A stretch of 12,969 nucleotides of DNA from JAZDIU01 sp043804635 (GTDB lineage: Bacteria; Chloroflexota; Dehalococcoidia; Dehalococcoidales; UBA2162), in the NCBI GenBank assembly GCA_043804635.1, contig JAZDIU010000093.1, positions 1 to 12,969 of the forward strand, given 5' to 3'. The position numbers and the translations under genes were made by a program. How positions within the stretch are numbered: the stretch's first letter is position 1; each line of letters begins with the position of its first letter. The notes below the pieces were generated by a model. That model had not been told where the DNA came from. It did no database searches and saw nothing but the letters and a program-made list of their open reading frames with translations. Positions 1 through 7,064 of the stretch are shown here, one piece after another.

Positions 1-83
1 TAGCTAGCAGTATTTTGTTTATCGGGCGGCCGGACTCCAGAGCTTCGAGGACCGGATTTCTACCTTCGATAACATCCGACATA

Positions 84-112
84 GTGACACTTTACGTAGC
101 TAAGCGTATTTT
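84..112 (+). promoter_or_regulatory. Candidate sigma-70 promoter upstream of uvrB
   Basis: GTGACA at 84-89 and TATTTT at 107-112 are separated by exactly 17 bases. Transcription would start near 119 and give a leader of about 90 bases that contains the hairpin repeat at 138-184. It competes with a second option, a perfect TATAAT at 198-203 just before the uvrB start. Neither has been tested. Bases 1-83 hold no gene I can support: the uvrB frame happens to be open to the window edge, and TAG stops at 1-3 and 5-7 could end an upstream plus-strand gene. Confidence 0.3.
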
Positions 113-137
113 GTCAAGGTTTTATTTTTACTTGCGT

Positions 138-184
138 GAGATTGCCACGTCGTCCTTCACAAGCGAAGGACTTCTCGCAATGAC
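138..184. repeat. REP-like palindromic repeat upstream of uvrB
   Basis: The element starts GAGATTGC and ends GCAATGAC. Its ends pair as ATTGC (141-145) with GCAAT (177-181). Inside is a perfect 7-bp stem, GTCCTTC (152-158) with GAAGGAC (165-171), around a 6-base loop. Read on the minus strand it begins GTCATTGCGAG and ends GCAATCTC, a layout I recognise as a widely dispersed class of bacterial intergenic repeat. Its right end lies 25 bases before the likely uvrB start. It carries an ATG at 180 that is in frame with uvrB and a purine-rich GAAGGA at 165-170. Confidence 0.6.
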
Positions 185-197
185 AATCGTAAATGGA

Positions 198-203
198 TAT
201 AAT
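198..203 (+). promoter_or_regulatory. Consensus -10 box abutting the uvrB start
   Basis: A perfect TATAAT sits only six bases before the ATG at 210, and no Shine-Dalgarno sequence precedes that ATG. If the box is used, the transcript would begin at or next to the start codon and be leaderless. There is no good -35 box at the expected distance; a TG three bases upstream is close to an extended -10 but one base out of register. Confidence 0.35.
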
Positions 204-209
204 ATATTT

Positions 210-2243
210 ATGCCTCAATTCGAGTTGGCGTCTGAATTCAAGATGACCGGCGACCAGCCGCAGGCGGTGGAGAAGCTGGTGGCGGGACTGGAACACAAGG
301 TTAAACACCAGACTTTGCTGGGTGTTACCGGTTCTGGTAAGACCTTTACGATGGCTAATGTCATCGCTCAGGTCCAAAGGCCCACCTTAGTTATCAGCCA
401 CAATAAGACCTTAGCCGCCCAGCTTTACGCCGAGTTCAAAGAATTCTTTCCCAACAACGCCGTGGAATACTTCGTCAGCTACTACGACTACTACCAGCCG
501 GAAGCTTACGTGCCACGTTCCGACCTTTATATCGAAAAGGAGATAGATATTAACGATGAGATCGATAAGCTACGACACGCCTCGACTCGCGCTCTTTTCG
601 AACGGCGCGATGTGATAATCGTGGCTTCGGTATCGTGTATTTACGGTCTCGGTTCACCGGAAGAATACCATAGCTTCGTCTGCAGTTTAAAGAAAGGCGA
701 GGAATATAACCGCTACAAGCTGCTGCACCGGCTTATAGAGATGCACTATGAGCGTAACGACATCGACTTTTCCCGAGGCAAGTTTCGAGTCCGAGGAGAT
801 ACCCTCGAGATACAGCCTGCCTATGAAGAGCTTGCTCTAAGGCTGGAGTTCTTCGGCGATACGCTGGAGCGCATTCTTGAAATCGACCCTCTAACCGGCG
901 AGGTGCTTAGCGAGCTAAATTCGATAGACATATATCCAGCAAAGCATTTCGTCACTTCTCAGGATAAGCTGGCAGGGGCGATTGAAAGCATCAAGCAGGA
1001 ACTAGAACAGAGACTCAAGGAGTTTAAACAAAAAGATAAGGTGCTTGAGGCGGCTAGACTCGAAGCCCGGACTAACTACGACATCGAAATGCTCAAAGAA
1101 GTGGGGTATTGCACCGGCGTTGAAAACTATTCCCGGCACCTCTCGGGGCGTGCACCGGGGAGTCCGCCCTGGACGCTGCTGGACTACTTTCCCGATGATT
1201 TTCTGCTGTGTATCGATGAATCGCATATGACCATACCCCAGCTTCACGGAATGTATCATGGCGACCGCTCCCGTAAAGAGACCTTGGTCGAATACGGCTT
1301 TCGCTTGCCTTCGGCGCTGGACAATAGACCGCTCAGCTTCGATGAATTCGAGCAACGGATAAACCAGGTAGTCTACACGTCTGCCACGCCGGGACCTTAT
1401 GAAAATAAAAATAGCCAGCAGGTCGTCGAACAATTAGTCCGACCGACCGGTCTGCTCGAACCGACCATTGAGATAAAGTCGACCAAGGGACAAATCGACG
1501 ACCTCATCGACCAGATTAAAAAGCGGGTGGACAAGGGCCAGCGCTGCCTGGTAACCACGCTGACCAAACGGATGGCGGAGGAACTGGCTGATTACCTATT
1601 GGAGATGGGGATAAAGACCCACTATTTGCATTCCGAGGTGCAGACATTCGAGCGGGTGGAGATACTGCGAGACCTGAGACTGGGGATTTATGATGTCGTG
1701 GTTGGTATTAATCTGCTGAGGGAAGGGTTAGACTTGCCGGAAGTGAGCCTGGTGGCAATCCTGGATGCCGATAAAGAAGGCTATTTGAGGTCGAGGGAAG
1801 CCTTGATTCAGACGATGGGCCGGGCGGCACGCCATATCGACGGGCACGTTGTTATGTATGCCGATAATATGACCGGCTCGATGAAAGCGGCTATAGACGA
1901 GACGCAGCGTCGACGCCAGATTCAGGAAGTCTTCAATAAAGAGCACGGCATTACTCCGCAGGGAATAAGAAAAGCTATTAAAGATATTACCGAGCGGGTG
2001 AAAGTAGTGGCTGAGGCCCGAACGCCATATACCGCCGAACCGGTTGCTAGAGAAGATATCGCAAGGCTAGTCAAAGAACTGGAATCGGAGATGAAGACGG
2101 CGGCAAGAAACCTCGAATTCGAGAAAGCCGCATTGCTCCGCGACCGCATTGTGGAGTTAAGGCGGAATATGCTCGAGGAGTCGGTGATTTCAGCTTCGGT
2201 GCCCTTACCTTCGAAGAAGGAAAAGAGGAAGCATAAAGTATGA
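210..2243 (+). CDS. uvrB: Excinuclease ABC subunit B (UvrB)
   Basis: UvrB is the damage-verifying helicase-like ATPase of nucleotide excision repair. It is loaded on DNA by UvrA and recruits UvrC for incision. The 677-residue product has the family's usual length. Visible elements are Walker A GVTGSGKT (38-45), the aromatic beta-hairpin region with YYDYYQPEAYVP (91-102) that inserts between DNA strands, the DESH box (336-339), the C-terminal helicase half with QTMGRAARH (534-542), and a UVR domain near 613-651 that contacts UvrC. The start at 210 is chosen because MPQFELASEF aligns with the usual family N terminus; the frame stays open to the window edge. An in-frame ATG at 180, inside the repeat and preceded by GAAGGA, would add ten residues. 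The stop overlaps the next gene by ATGA. No SOS-box-like site was recognised upstream. Confidence 0.97.
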   Translation: MPQFELASEFKMTGDQPQAVEKLVAGLEHKVKHQTLLGVTGSGKTFTMANVIAQVQRPTLVISHNKTLAAQLYAEFKEFFPNNAVEYFVSYYDYYQPEAYVPRSDLYIEKEIDINDEIDKLRHASTRALFERRDVIIVASVSCIYGLGSPEEYHSFVCSLKKGEEYNRYKLLHRLIEMHYERNDIDFSRGKFRVRGDTLEIQPAYEELALRLEFFGDTLERILEIDPLTGEVLSELNSIDIYPAKHFVTSQDKLAGAIESIKQELEQRLKEFKQKDKVLEAARLEARTNYDIEMLKEVGYCTGVENYSRHLSGRAPGSPPWTLLDYFPDDFLLCIDESHMTIPQLHGMYHGDRSRKETLVEYGFRLPSALDNRPLSFDEFEQRINQVVYTSATPGPYENKNSQQVVEQLVRPTGLLEPTIEIKSTKGQIDDLIDQIKKRVDKGQRCLVTTLTKRMAEELADYLLEMGIKTHYLHSEVQTFERVEILRDLRLGIYDVVVGINLLREGLDLPEVSLVAILDADKEGYLRSREALIQTMGRAARHIDGHVVMYADNMTGSMKAAIDETQRRRQIQEVFNKEHGITPQGIRKAIKDITERVKVVAEARTPYTAEPVAREDIARLVKELESEMKTAARNLEFEKAALLRDRIVELRRNMLEESVISASVPLPSKKEKRKHKV

Positions 2244-2380
2244 ACGAGAATGAGGAGACCAGGCAGGAGCGGCGGGAAAAGCGCCTCAAGAAGAAACATG
2301 AGAAGATGCCCCAGCACGGCAAAGGGCTGGCTAAGATATACCGGAATGCAGTGACGAAGAGAGTCAAGAAAAAAAGCTGA
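2240..2380 (+). CDS. Small basic hypothetical protein coupled to uvrB
   Basis: This 46-residue ORF starts in an ATGA overlap with the uvrB stop, so it is probably translated by coupling on the same mRNA. The product starts MNENEETRQE, has a run of Arg/Lys/Glu in the first half, and a patterned second half with MPQHGKGLAKIY (residues 23-34) and a lysine-rich C terminus. It has no membrane segment or signal peptide. The composition suggests nucleic-acid or ribosome binding, but I do not recognise a family and assign no function. The overlap and its tidy position argue that it is real. A 3-prime fragment resembling bases 2306-2329 recurs after mazF at 3374-3396. Confidence 0.6.
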   Translation: MNENEETRQERREKRLKKKHEKMPQHGKGLAKIYRNAVTKRVKKKS

Positions 2381-2560
2381 CAGCTTTCAGCGATAGAATA
2401 CTACCAATACTACAAATACGTACCAATATCCAATAAACAAATGAAGCTAAATGATTTGTTTTCTAGGGTGAAATTTGAAACAAAGCAGCGTAAAACCTGG
2501 TTGAATCGAGCGTGTTTGTTTCCGGCTAAAAAACATTTACACTAAACGGTTTGAGTCTAA

Positions 2561-2574
2561 AAAGGGCTGATTTA
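2561..2574 (+). repeat. 14-bp direct repeat, left copy flanking the TA module
   Basis: AAAGGGCTGATTTA occurs here and again, exactly, at 3388-3401, on either side of the mazE/mazF pair and its promoter. The first nine bases also occur inside the small gene at 2321-2329. The repeat could be a scar of insertion or recombination. Confidence 0.5.
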
Positions 2575-2733
2575 GCTTGATTCGTTTTTCTGCAATAAGA
2601 AGGATTTAGTTTCCTTTCACAGGTTTTCAAATTTATTGCGATTTTTAAGGTGCTCTGTCAATTTGCTGTGTTTTACCAGATAATAGCACTAGTGTTCTGA
2701 GTTTGTCAAGGAAGTTTTGTCGCTTTTGGAAAA

Positions 2734-2775
2734 TTAGTTAACAGTAGACAGTTTACAGTTGGCAGTTAACAGTCG
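2734..2775. repeat. Heptanucleotide tandem array upstream of mazE
   Basis: Successive 7-base units read TTAGTTA, ACAGTAG, ACAGTTT, ACAGTTG, GCAGTTA and ACAGTCG. The (A/G)CAGT core recurs at 2741, 2748, 2755, 2762 and 2769, exactly seven bases apart. It is degenerate but keeps its phase, like the short tandemly repeated sequences known from other bacteria. It ends eight bases before the -35 box of the antitoxin promoter. Confidence 0.6.
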
Positions 2776-2782
2776 TAATAAG

Positions 2783-2811
2783 TTGACAAATCTAAAACTT
2801 ACACGTATAAT
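2783..2811 (+). promoter_or_regulatory. Consensus sigma-70 promoter of the TA operon
   Basis: TTGACA (2783-2788) and TATAAT (2806-2811) are both perfect consensus hexamers with the ideal 17-base spacer. Transcription would start near 2818 and give a very short leader running into the Shine-Dalgarno sequence AGGAGAGG (2821-2828). This is the strongest promoter in the window. An antitoxin gene with such a promoter would normally be held down by autorepression. Confidence 0.85.
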
Positions 2812-2821
2812 ACACGTATAA
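2800..2821 (+). promoter_or_regulatory. Tandem 11-bp operator-like repeat over the -10 box
   Basis: TACACGTATAA is present twice, head to tail, at 2800-2810 and 2811-2821. The period is 11 bases, so both copies face the same side of the helix. The pair covers the -10 box and the predicted start point. This fits binding of a ribbon-helix-helix antitoxin such as the product of the next gene, which would block RNA polymerase. Each unit is a near-palindrome around ACGT. Autoregulation is inferred from placement and family habit. Confidence 0.6.
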
Positions 2822-2832
2822 GGAGAGGTGCA

Positions 2833-3063
2833 ATGCAGAAGAAACTGACGGTAACAGTCGATGAAGAGGTCTATGAGGGCTTACGTAAGGTTATAGGGCC
2901 ACGAAGGATAAGTAAGTTTATTGAAGAATTGGTAAAACCGCATGTTATCCACCCCAATCTGGAATCAGCCTATTCGGAAATGGCAAAGGACAGGAAAAGG
3001 GAAAAAGAAGCTATAGAGTGGGCTGAGATTACTTTTAAGGACGTAGACAATGAAGCGGAGTGA
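2833..3063 (+). CDS. MazE-like ribbon-helix-helix antitoxin
   Basis: This 76-residue protein is the likely antitoxin for the MazF-type toxin that overlaps it. Residues 2-35 look like a ribbon-helix-helix DNA-binding fold: a short strand KKLTVTVD, a helix starting EEVYEGLRKV, a turn at GPRR, and a second helix ISKFIEELV. Residues 40-76 are charged and end in an acidic stretch with a tryptophan (AIEWAEITF), as expected of an unfolded tail that wraps and inhibits the toxin. AGGAGAGG lies five bases before the ATG. The stop is 14 bases inside mazF, the usual antitoxin-first order. Assignment to MazE rests on context and the N-terminal pattern; it may belong to another RHH antitoxin family. Confidence 0.8.
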   Translation: MQKKLTVTVDEEVYEGLRKVIGPRRISKFIEELVKPHVIHPNLESAYSEMAKDRKREKEAIEWAEITFKDVDNEAE

Positions 3064-3373
3064 GGTATGGTGGGTCAACTTCGACCTGTCTATCGGTGGA
3101 GAAATTAAGAAAAAGCGGCCGGCGGTTATCGTAAGTAATAACGCATCGAATAAGTTCCTTAACCGAGTCCAGGTTGTGCCTCTAACCAGCAAGACGGACA
3201 AGCTCTATCCCAGTGAAGCGTTAGTAGTTTTTGACGGAAATGAAAGCAAGGCGATGGCAGACCAACTGGCGACGGTAAGCAAAGCACGACTCTTTCGCCG
3301 TGCCGATATTCTCTCACAGCAAGATATGAGCCGGATTGAAGAAGCCATTAAAATACAATTGGATATGCATTAA
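3050..3373 (+). CDS. mazF: MazF/PemK-type endoribonuclease toxin
   Basis: This family cuts single-stranded RNA at short specific sequences and stops growth when the antitoxin is lost. The 107-residue length is typical. Conserved blocks are visible in order: EVWWVNFD (5-12), the loop with KKRPAVIVSNN (21-31) holding the catalytic arginine R23, VVPLTS (42-47) with the conserved threonine T46, and DQLATVSKARL (71-81). All key positions are present, so the toxin should be active. Its ATG overlaps the antitoxin gene by 14 bases, with AAGGA at 3037-3041 as ribosome-binding site inside the antitoxin. Cleavage specificity cannot be read from the sequence. Confidence 0.93.
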   Translation: MKRSEVWWVNFDLSIGGEIKKKRPAVIVSNNASNKFLNRVQVVPLTSKTDKLYPSEALVVFDGNESKAMADQLATVSKARLFRRADILSQQDMSRIEEAIKIQLDMH

Positions 3374-3401
3374 ATGCCCAGCACGACAAAGGGCTGATTT
3401 A
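3374..3401 (+). repeat. Degenerate copy of small-gene sequence plus right 14-bp repeat
   Basis: Bases 3374-3396 match 2306-2329 of the small gene with one missing base and one mismatch in 24 columns. Bases 3388-3401 repeat 2561-2574 exactly. The missing C puts a stop (TGA) after seven codons, so this is at most a dead fragment of the MPQHGKGL segment. It begins immediately after the mazF stop codon. Confidence 0.55.
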
Positions 3402-3423
3402 AACAAATAGTATATAAGGAATT

Positions 3424-4806
3424 ATGATTGACCAAATTGAATGGGACAGATTTAAAAGTAGCTTTAATGAACTCCCTAGCCCTTTTATGCGGGGAATGGG
3501 CGAACGCCCATTACGAATCACCTTGCATTCAGAAACACTCACTGATGTTTCTGACAGAGAGAAGACTACGATAGAACTTATTCGTGAACTAGCTAACCTT
3601 CCAGAGTTAGAAATTTTTGAAACTGGCGGTCAAGGTGACTTCCCTCACATTGTAGTAGGCGAACCAAGTTCAGAAGATGACTTTATTCCTGTTCAGCTAT
3701 TTCATGGGGACACATTACAACTGCGGACGCTAGTGTGGAACAAACGTCAATGGCCGCTTATTGCAGCACATCTGGTAGGAACTACTGAAAACAGCGAGGA
3801 AAAGCTCAACTTACTTATATTAGCACAGGCACATAGGTCAGTCAGAGGAGATATTCTGATAACAAAATCACCCTTCCTTTTAAGTAATCGAAACCAAGGT
3901 AGTGTTAGCGAAGCAAATCCCCGCACACCTTCGGAAGCTGCTCAATTAATCGGCTTATTCTTACGCTCACGCAATAACTATACTATTCAGGCAAGGACAA
4001 ACTTTAAAAACTGTTTTGATCGATGGCTATTTTATTGGGTGCTAGCACGGTATCACCTACCCTCCATGTGGCGATATTTTAGTGCCTGCATGCACAGCCG
4101 TGCTACGCGGGGTGACGATATACAAGAACTTGGAGAGTCCATTCTAGTCAGAACTGTTCGAGCGTTAGAGGCACGTGATACTATCGGAATCCAGTTTTAC
4201 ATTCCCCAAAACAAAGATACCGAAGATCAAATGCTGTATCATTTTGATTATCTTACATTGTTACTTAGCGGTGCCTTTGATGCTCAAGCTCGAGTCGCTA
4301 ATCGGGCTTACCATCCCAAGGGCGTGAAAGAACAATATGCAACATTCCGCAGACCGCAATTTAGAGAGGCTCTCGCAAATAGCGGGGCACGAGAATTGTA
4401 TGAGCTTTCTTCTAGTGAAAAATTTAATAACCTACTAACTCTCTTATACGAGCCACGGAATACAATACATGGAGCTGCCTTAAAGACTGTCACTTACCAG
4501 CGGGGCAGTGCACAACACACGTATATAGAAATTACTCAAGATGCTGGGCAAAAACTATTGGAGGCAGGAAGACAGCTTGGTGGTGCCAAAGAATGGGGGC
4601 TAATTTCAGAATTTGACAGGATCTGGCTAGAGCCTTATTCTTATGCATCTGCTCTTGTAAAAGAAAGCCTTAATGCTATTAATAGTGTGGCAGCCGCTAC
4701 CGATGTCACTCGTCTTTTTCAGTCTCAGCCAATTCCATCACTCGCGGAAGAGGCGCCAAAAGACCCAGTATTTGCTTGGGGCGAGCGCATTTCAGTTCTA
4801 GCATAA
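3424..4806 (+). CDS. Hypothetical accessory protein, possible HEPN-like motif
   Basis: I do not recognise this 460-residue protein. It appears soluble, with no signal peptide or clear membrane span. The first 120 residues look alpha/beta. Residues 128-155 contain a strand-like segment with RGDILIT. An aromatic-rich stretch follows at 195-223 (FKNCFDRWLFYWVLARYHL and on). The C-terminal half looks helical and contains RNTIHG (345-350), reminiscent of the R-N...H active-site motif of HEPN ribonucleases, though spaced one residue shorter than the usual Rx4-6H. AAGGA ends three bases before the ATG, a tight spacing. By eye the gene is more AT-rich than its neighbours and its codon choice is less selective, consistent with transfer. 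It lies 50 bases after mazF in the same direction and may be carried with it. A defence or RNA-targeting role is only a guess. Confidence 0.85.
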   Translation: MIDQIEWDRFKSSFNELPSPFMRGMGERPLRITLHSETLTDVSDREKTTIELIRELANLPELEIFETGGQGDFPHIVVGEPSSEDDFIPVQLFHGDTLQLRTLVWNKRQWPLIAAHLVGTTENSEEKLNLLILAQAHRSVRGDILITKSPFLLSNRNQGSVSEANPRTPSEAAQLIGLFLRSRNNYTIQARTNFKNCFDRWLFYWVLARYHLPSMWRYFSACMHSRATRGDDIQELGESILVRTVRALEARDTIGIQFYIPQNKDTEDQMLYHFDYLTLLLSGAFDAQARVANRAYHPKGVKEQYATFRRPQFREALANSGARELYELSSSEKFNNLLTLLYEPRNTIHGAALKTVTYQRGSAQHTYIEITQDAGQKLLEAGRQLGGAKEWGLISEFDRIWLEPYSYASALVKESLNAINSVAAATDVTRLFQSQPIPSLAEEAPKDPVFAWGERISVLA

Positions 4807-4875
4807 TGAAAGTTAACATGAGCTAGAAAGTCGCTGGTTTTTTAGATAACTGTAATCAAGTAGATAGTGAATCCC

Positions 4876-7062
4876 CTAATCAGCTGTACCTTCTTCCCCT
4901 TCCTCCCTCTTCACCCCCTCGGCTTCAAGGTCTTCCATAAGCCGAGCAGCGCGGGGATAGCCGATGCGAAGTTTACGCTGGAGGAAAGAGGTGGAGATTT
5001 TGGAATGCTCTTTGGCTAACTGGCGGGCTTCGGTAAGGAGGGGGTCTTCAGGGATGGTGTCTCTGCGGGCAGAAGCGGTGGTGGCAGGAGCAGTAAGGTC
5101 TTCGAGCTTTAATGATGGCGCTTCGGCACGCTTCTGAGAACCCCAGAAATAGACCAGCCGCTCAATCTCAGGGTCGGAGAGATAGCACCCTTGAAGTCGT
5201 TTGGGTTTAGCGGCTTCGGTGGGCATAAAGAGCATATCGCCTTTACCTAATAATTTTTCGGCACCGGCGCCATCGAGGATAGTGCGGGAGTCTACTTGAG
5301 AGGTAACGGCAAACGAAATACGGGTGGGGAAGTTAGCCTTGATTAAGCCGGTAATAACATCTACGGAAGGCCGCTGAGTCGCCACCACCAGGTGAATACC
5401 AACTGCCCGGGCTAACTGGGCAAGACGGCACAGAATACGCTCGACTTCATCGCCGCCAAGCATCATTAAGTCGGCAAGTTCGTCGATAACCAGAACCAGA
5501 TAAGACATCTTTTCGGTGCCCTGGCGGGTCTTATTGAAAGTTTCGATGTTGCGGACGCTCGCCATAGCCATTCGCTGGTAACGTTTGTCCATTTCTTTGT
5601 TAAGCCAGCGGAGCGCTTCCAGGGCTTTTTCACTCTCGACAATAACAGGCACGGCGAGGTGGGGAATAGTATTAAAGGAAACCAGTTCGACGCGCTTGGG
5701 GTCAATCATAATGAACTGGACATCGTAGGGCGTGTTATACATCAGCAGGCACGAGATAATGGTATTCAAACAGACGGTCTTACCGGAGCCGGTAGCCCCG
5801 GCAATGAGAAGATGAGGCATCTTAGCCAGGTCGGCGGATACGGCTTCGCCGCCAGCACCCTTGCCCAGCGCTAATGCCAGCTTGGACCGCGATTGCGTCC
5901 TCTGGAAGCTACTGGTCTCGATGACTCCACGCAAGCTGACTACGGTAGAAATCGTATTCGGCACTTCAACACCGACGATGGCTTTGCCAGGCACGGGCGC
6001 TTCGATACGGATACTGGATGCAGCCAGAGCCAGAGCCAGGTCGTTAGCTAGCGAGGTAATTCTTTCCACCTTAACACGGGTCTTAGAGATTTCTTCCTGC
6101 TTTACGGTGACGTTCCCGTCTTTGTCTTTTTCTTTAATATCCTTGAACTTCCGGTCCCAGCCCGGCTCTACGCCGAACTGGGTAACGGTTGGTCCGGTGT
6201 TGATTTGCACGACTTTAGCTTCGACACCGTAGCTACCGAGAGCTTCTTCAAGCAGCTTAGCTCTCTGCACATTATCTGCCTGACTGAATTCGACTTCGGG
6301 GGATTTCTCCAGAATATCGATAGGGGGAAGCCGCCAGCCATCAACGATAACTAGTTCAGACGTTTCGCCATACTTTTTCCAGACTTCCTGGGCGACCTGC
6401 TTTAGCTGTTGCGGACCGGACAGAGTTGCAGCCTGAGCCGGAGCTTTTTCTTTAGGCTCTTTAGATGCTGCTTCTGCGGCTTCGGGAGACTCGGGGATTG
6501 AAGTTTGAGGAACCGAAGGTTTTGAAATCGAAGAAAGCGGTTTCGCCGGCCGGACTGGGCGAGGAGCTGCCTCTTTTTTCCCTACCTTCTGGTCTAGCCA
6601 CGAAAGAAACTTAGATACCAGGTGAAGGCTGGCTTTAGGGAAAATAATAATCAAGCCGACAAGAATTAAGCCGGTAAGCCGCAAAGCACCAATGAAACTC
6701 CGGCTATCGATAATGCCCAGACCGATATTACCGCCGAGGTTGAAAAAGCCCAGAATGCCCCAGACAGCGACGACAAAGACGATGCCGCCGAGATACCAGT
6801 TCCAGCGATGGATAAGTGAAGAAAGCTTTCGCCGCCAGACTATGACAACAAGAAAACCGAGGCAAAAATCTATCAGGACCAAGCCTATGCCAAACGTTTG
6901 TCCCATAGAGCTGGCGGTATTATTACTCCATGCAACAATAGCTTGCCATTGCCAGGCTAAAACAGCAACAATAATAAGTGCCCCGATAAAGATGCGTAGG
7001 GGGCGATACCACCAGGGCTTTCCCCTTGCCTTCTCTTTATTTCGAGACTTTTTCCCAGCCAT
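4876..7062 (-). CDS. ftsK: DNA translocase FtsK/SpoIIIE
   Basis: FtsK is a membrane-anchored, ATP-driven DNA pump that clears chromosomes from the division septum and aligns them for dimer resolution. The 728-residue product starts with a basic stretch, then about four membrane helices (near 22-44, 56-76, 91-109, 127-146). A Pro/Ala-rich linker (160-215) leads to the motor. Walker A is GATGSGKT (422-429), Walker B LVLVIDELADL (522-532), followed by VVATQRPSVDVITG. The C-terminal gamma domain (about 674-720, with LQRKLRIGYPRAARLMEDLE) is the winged helix that reads polarity sequences on DNA. It is the last gene of the UDG-rnj-ftsK operon. Its ATG comes two bases after the rnj stop, and GAAGG inside the end of rnj serves as ribosome-binding site, implying coupled translation. 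Confidence 0.97.
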   Translation of the reverse strand: MAGKKSRNKEKARGKPWWYRPLRIFIGALIIVAVLAWQWQAIVAWSNNTASSMGQTFGIGLVLIDFCLGFLVVIVWRRKLSSLIHRWNWYLGGIVFVVAVWGILGFFNLGGNIGLGIIDSRSFIGALRLTGLILVGLIIIFPKASLHLVSKFLSWLDQKVGKKEAAPRPVRPAKPLSSISKPSVPQTSIPESPEAAEAASKEPKEKAPAQAATLSGPQQLKQVAQEVWKKYGETSELVIVDGWRLPPIDILEKSPEVEFSQADNVQRAKLLEEALGSYGVEAKVVQINTGPTVTQFGVEPGWDRKFKDIKEKDKDGNVTVKQEEISKTRVKVERITSLANDLALALAASSIRIEAPVPGKAIVGVEVPNTISTVVSLRGVIETSSFQRTQSRSKLALALGKGAGGEAVSADLAKMPHLLIAGATGSGKTVCLNTIISCLLMYNTPYDVQFIMIDPKRVELVSFNTIPHLAVPVIVESEKALEALRWLNKEMDKRYQRMAMASVRNIETFNKTRQGTEKMSYLVLVIDELADLMMLGGDEVERILCRLAQLARAVGIHLVVATQRPSVDVITGLIKANFPTRISFAVTSQVDSRTILDGAGAEKLLGKGDMLFMPTEAAKPKRLQGCYLSDPEIERLVYFWGSQKRAEAPSLKLEDLTAPATTASARRDTIPEDPLLTEARQLAKEHSKISTSFLQRKLRIGYPRAARLMEDLEAEGVKREEGEEGTAD

Positions 7063-7064
7063 AC

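Larger units (their letters stand above)
2381..2832. other. AT-rich intergenic region with repeats, no gene
   Basis: About 450 bases lie between the uvrB unit and the antitoxin gene. I see no coding frame here. The left part (2397-2424) has a loose 9-base periodicity based on AATACTAC(C/A). A 14-base stretch at 2561-2574 is repeated exactly after mazF. CACTAGTG at 2687-2694 is a perfect 8-base palindrome. A heptad array (2734-2775) and the antitoxin promoter (2783-2811) occupy the right end. No convincing terminator for uvrB is visible. Confidence 0.6.

Noticed and set aside
15..209. 65-residue N-terminal extension of UvrB from an upstream TTG
   Set aside because: It runs through the palindromic repeat, has no family similarity that I can see, and the family N terminus fits the ATG at 210.
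1002..1433. Minus-strand reading frame inside uvrB
   Set aside because: Shadow of a strongly conserved gene; no ribosome-binding site or family resemblance.
2373..2387. AAAGCTG-A-CAGCTTT palindrome as terminator of the uvrB unit
   Set aside because: The real hairpin would be five pairs, A/T-rich, and no T-run follows on the plus strand. The T-run is on the minus strand, where no gene ends.
2687..2694. CACTAGTG palindrome as an attachment-site core
   Set aside because: No integrase gene and no second copy in the window.
2734..2775. CRISPR array
   Set aside because: Seven-base units without spacers; there are no cas genes in the window.
3811..3890. PIN-like nuclease signature in the unknown protein (RGDILIT, residues 141-147)
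   Set aside because: The single strand-like motif is not enough; the spaced acidic residues of a PIN active site are not evident.
4807..4875. Terminator between the convergent 460-residue gene and ftsK
   Set aside because: There is a run of six T at 4837-4842, but no stable stem precedes it.
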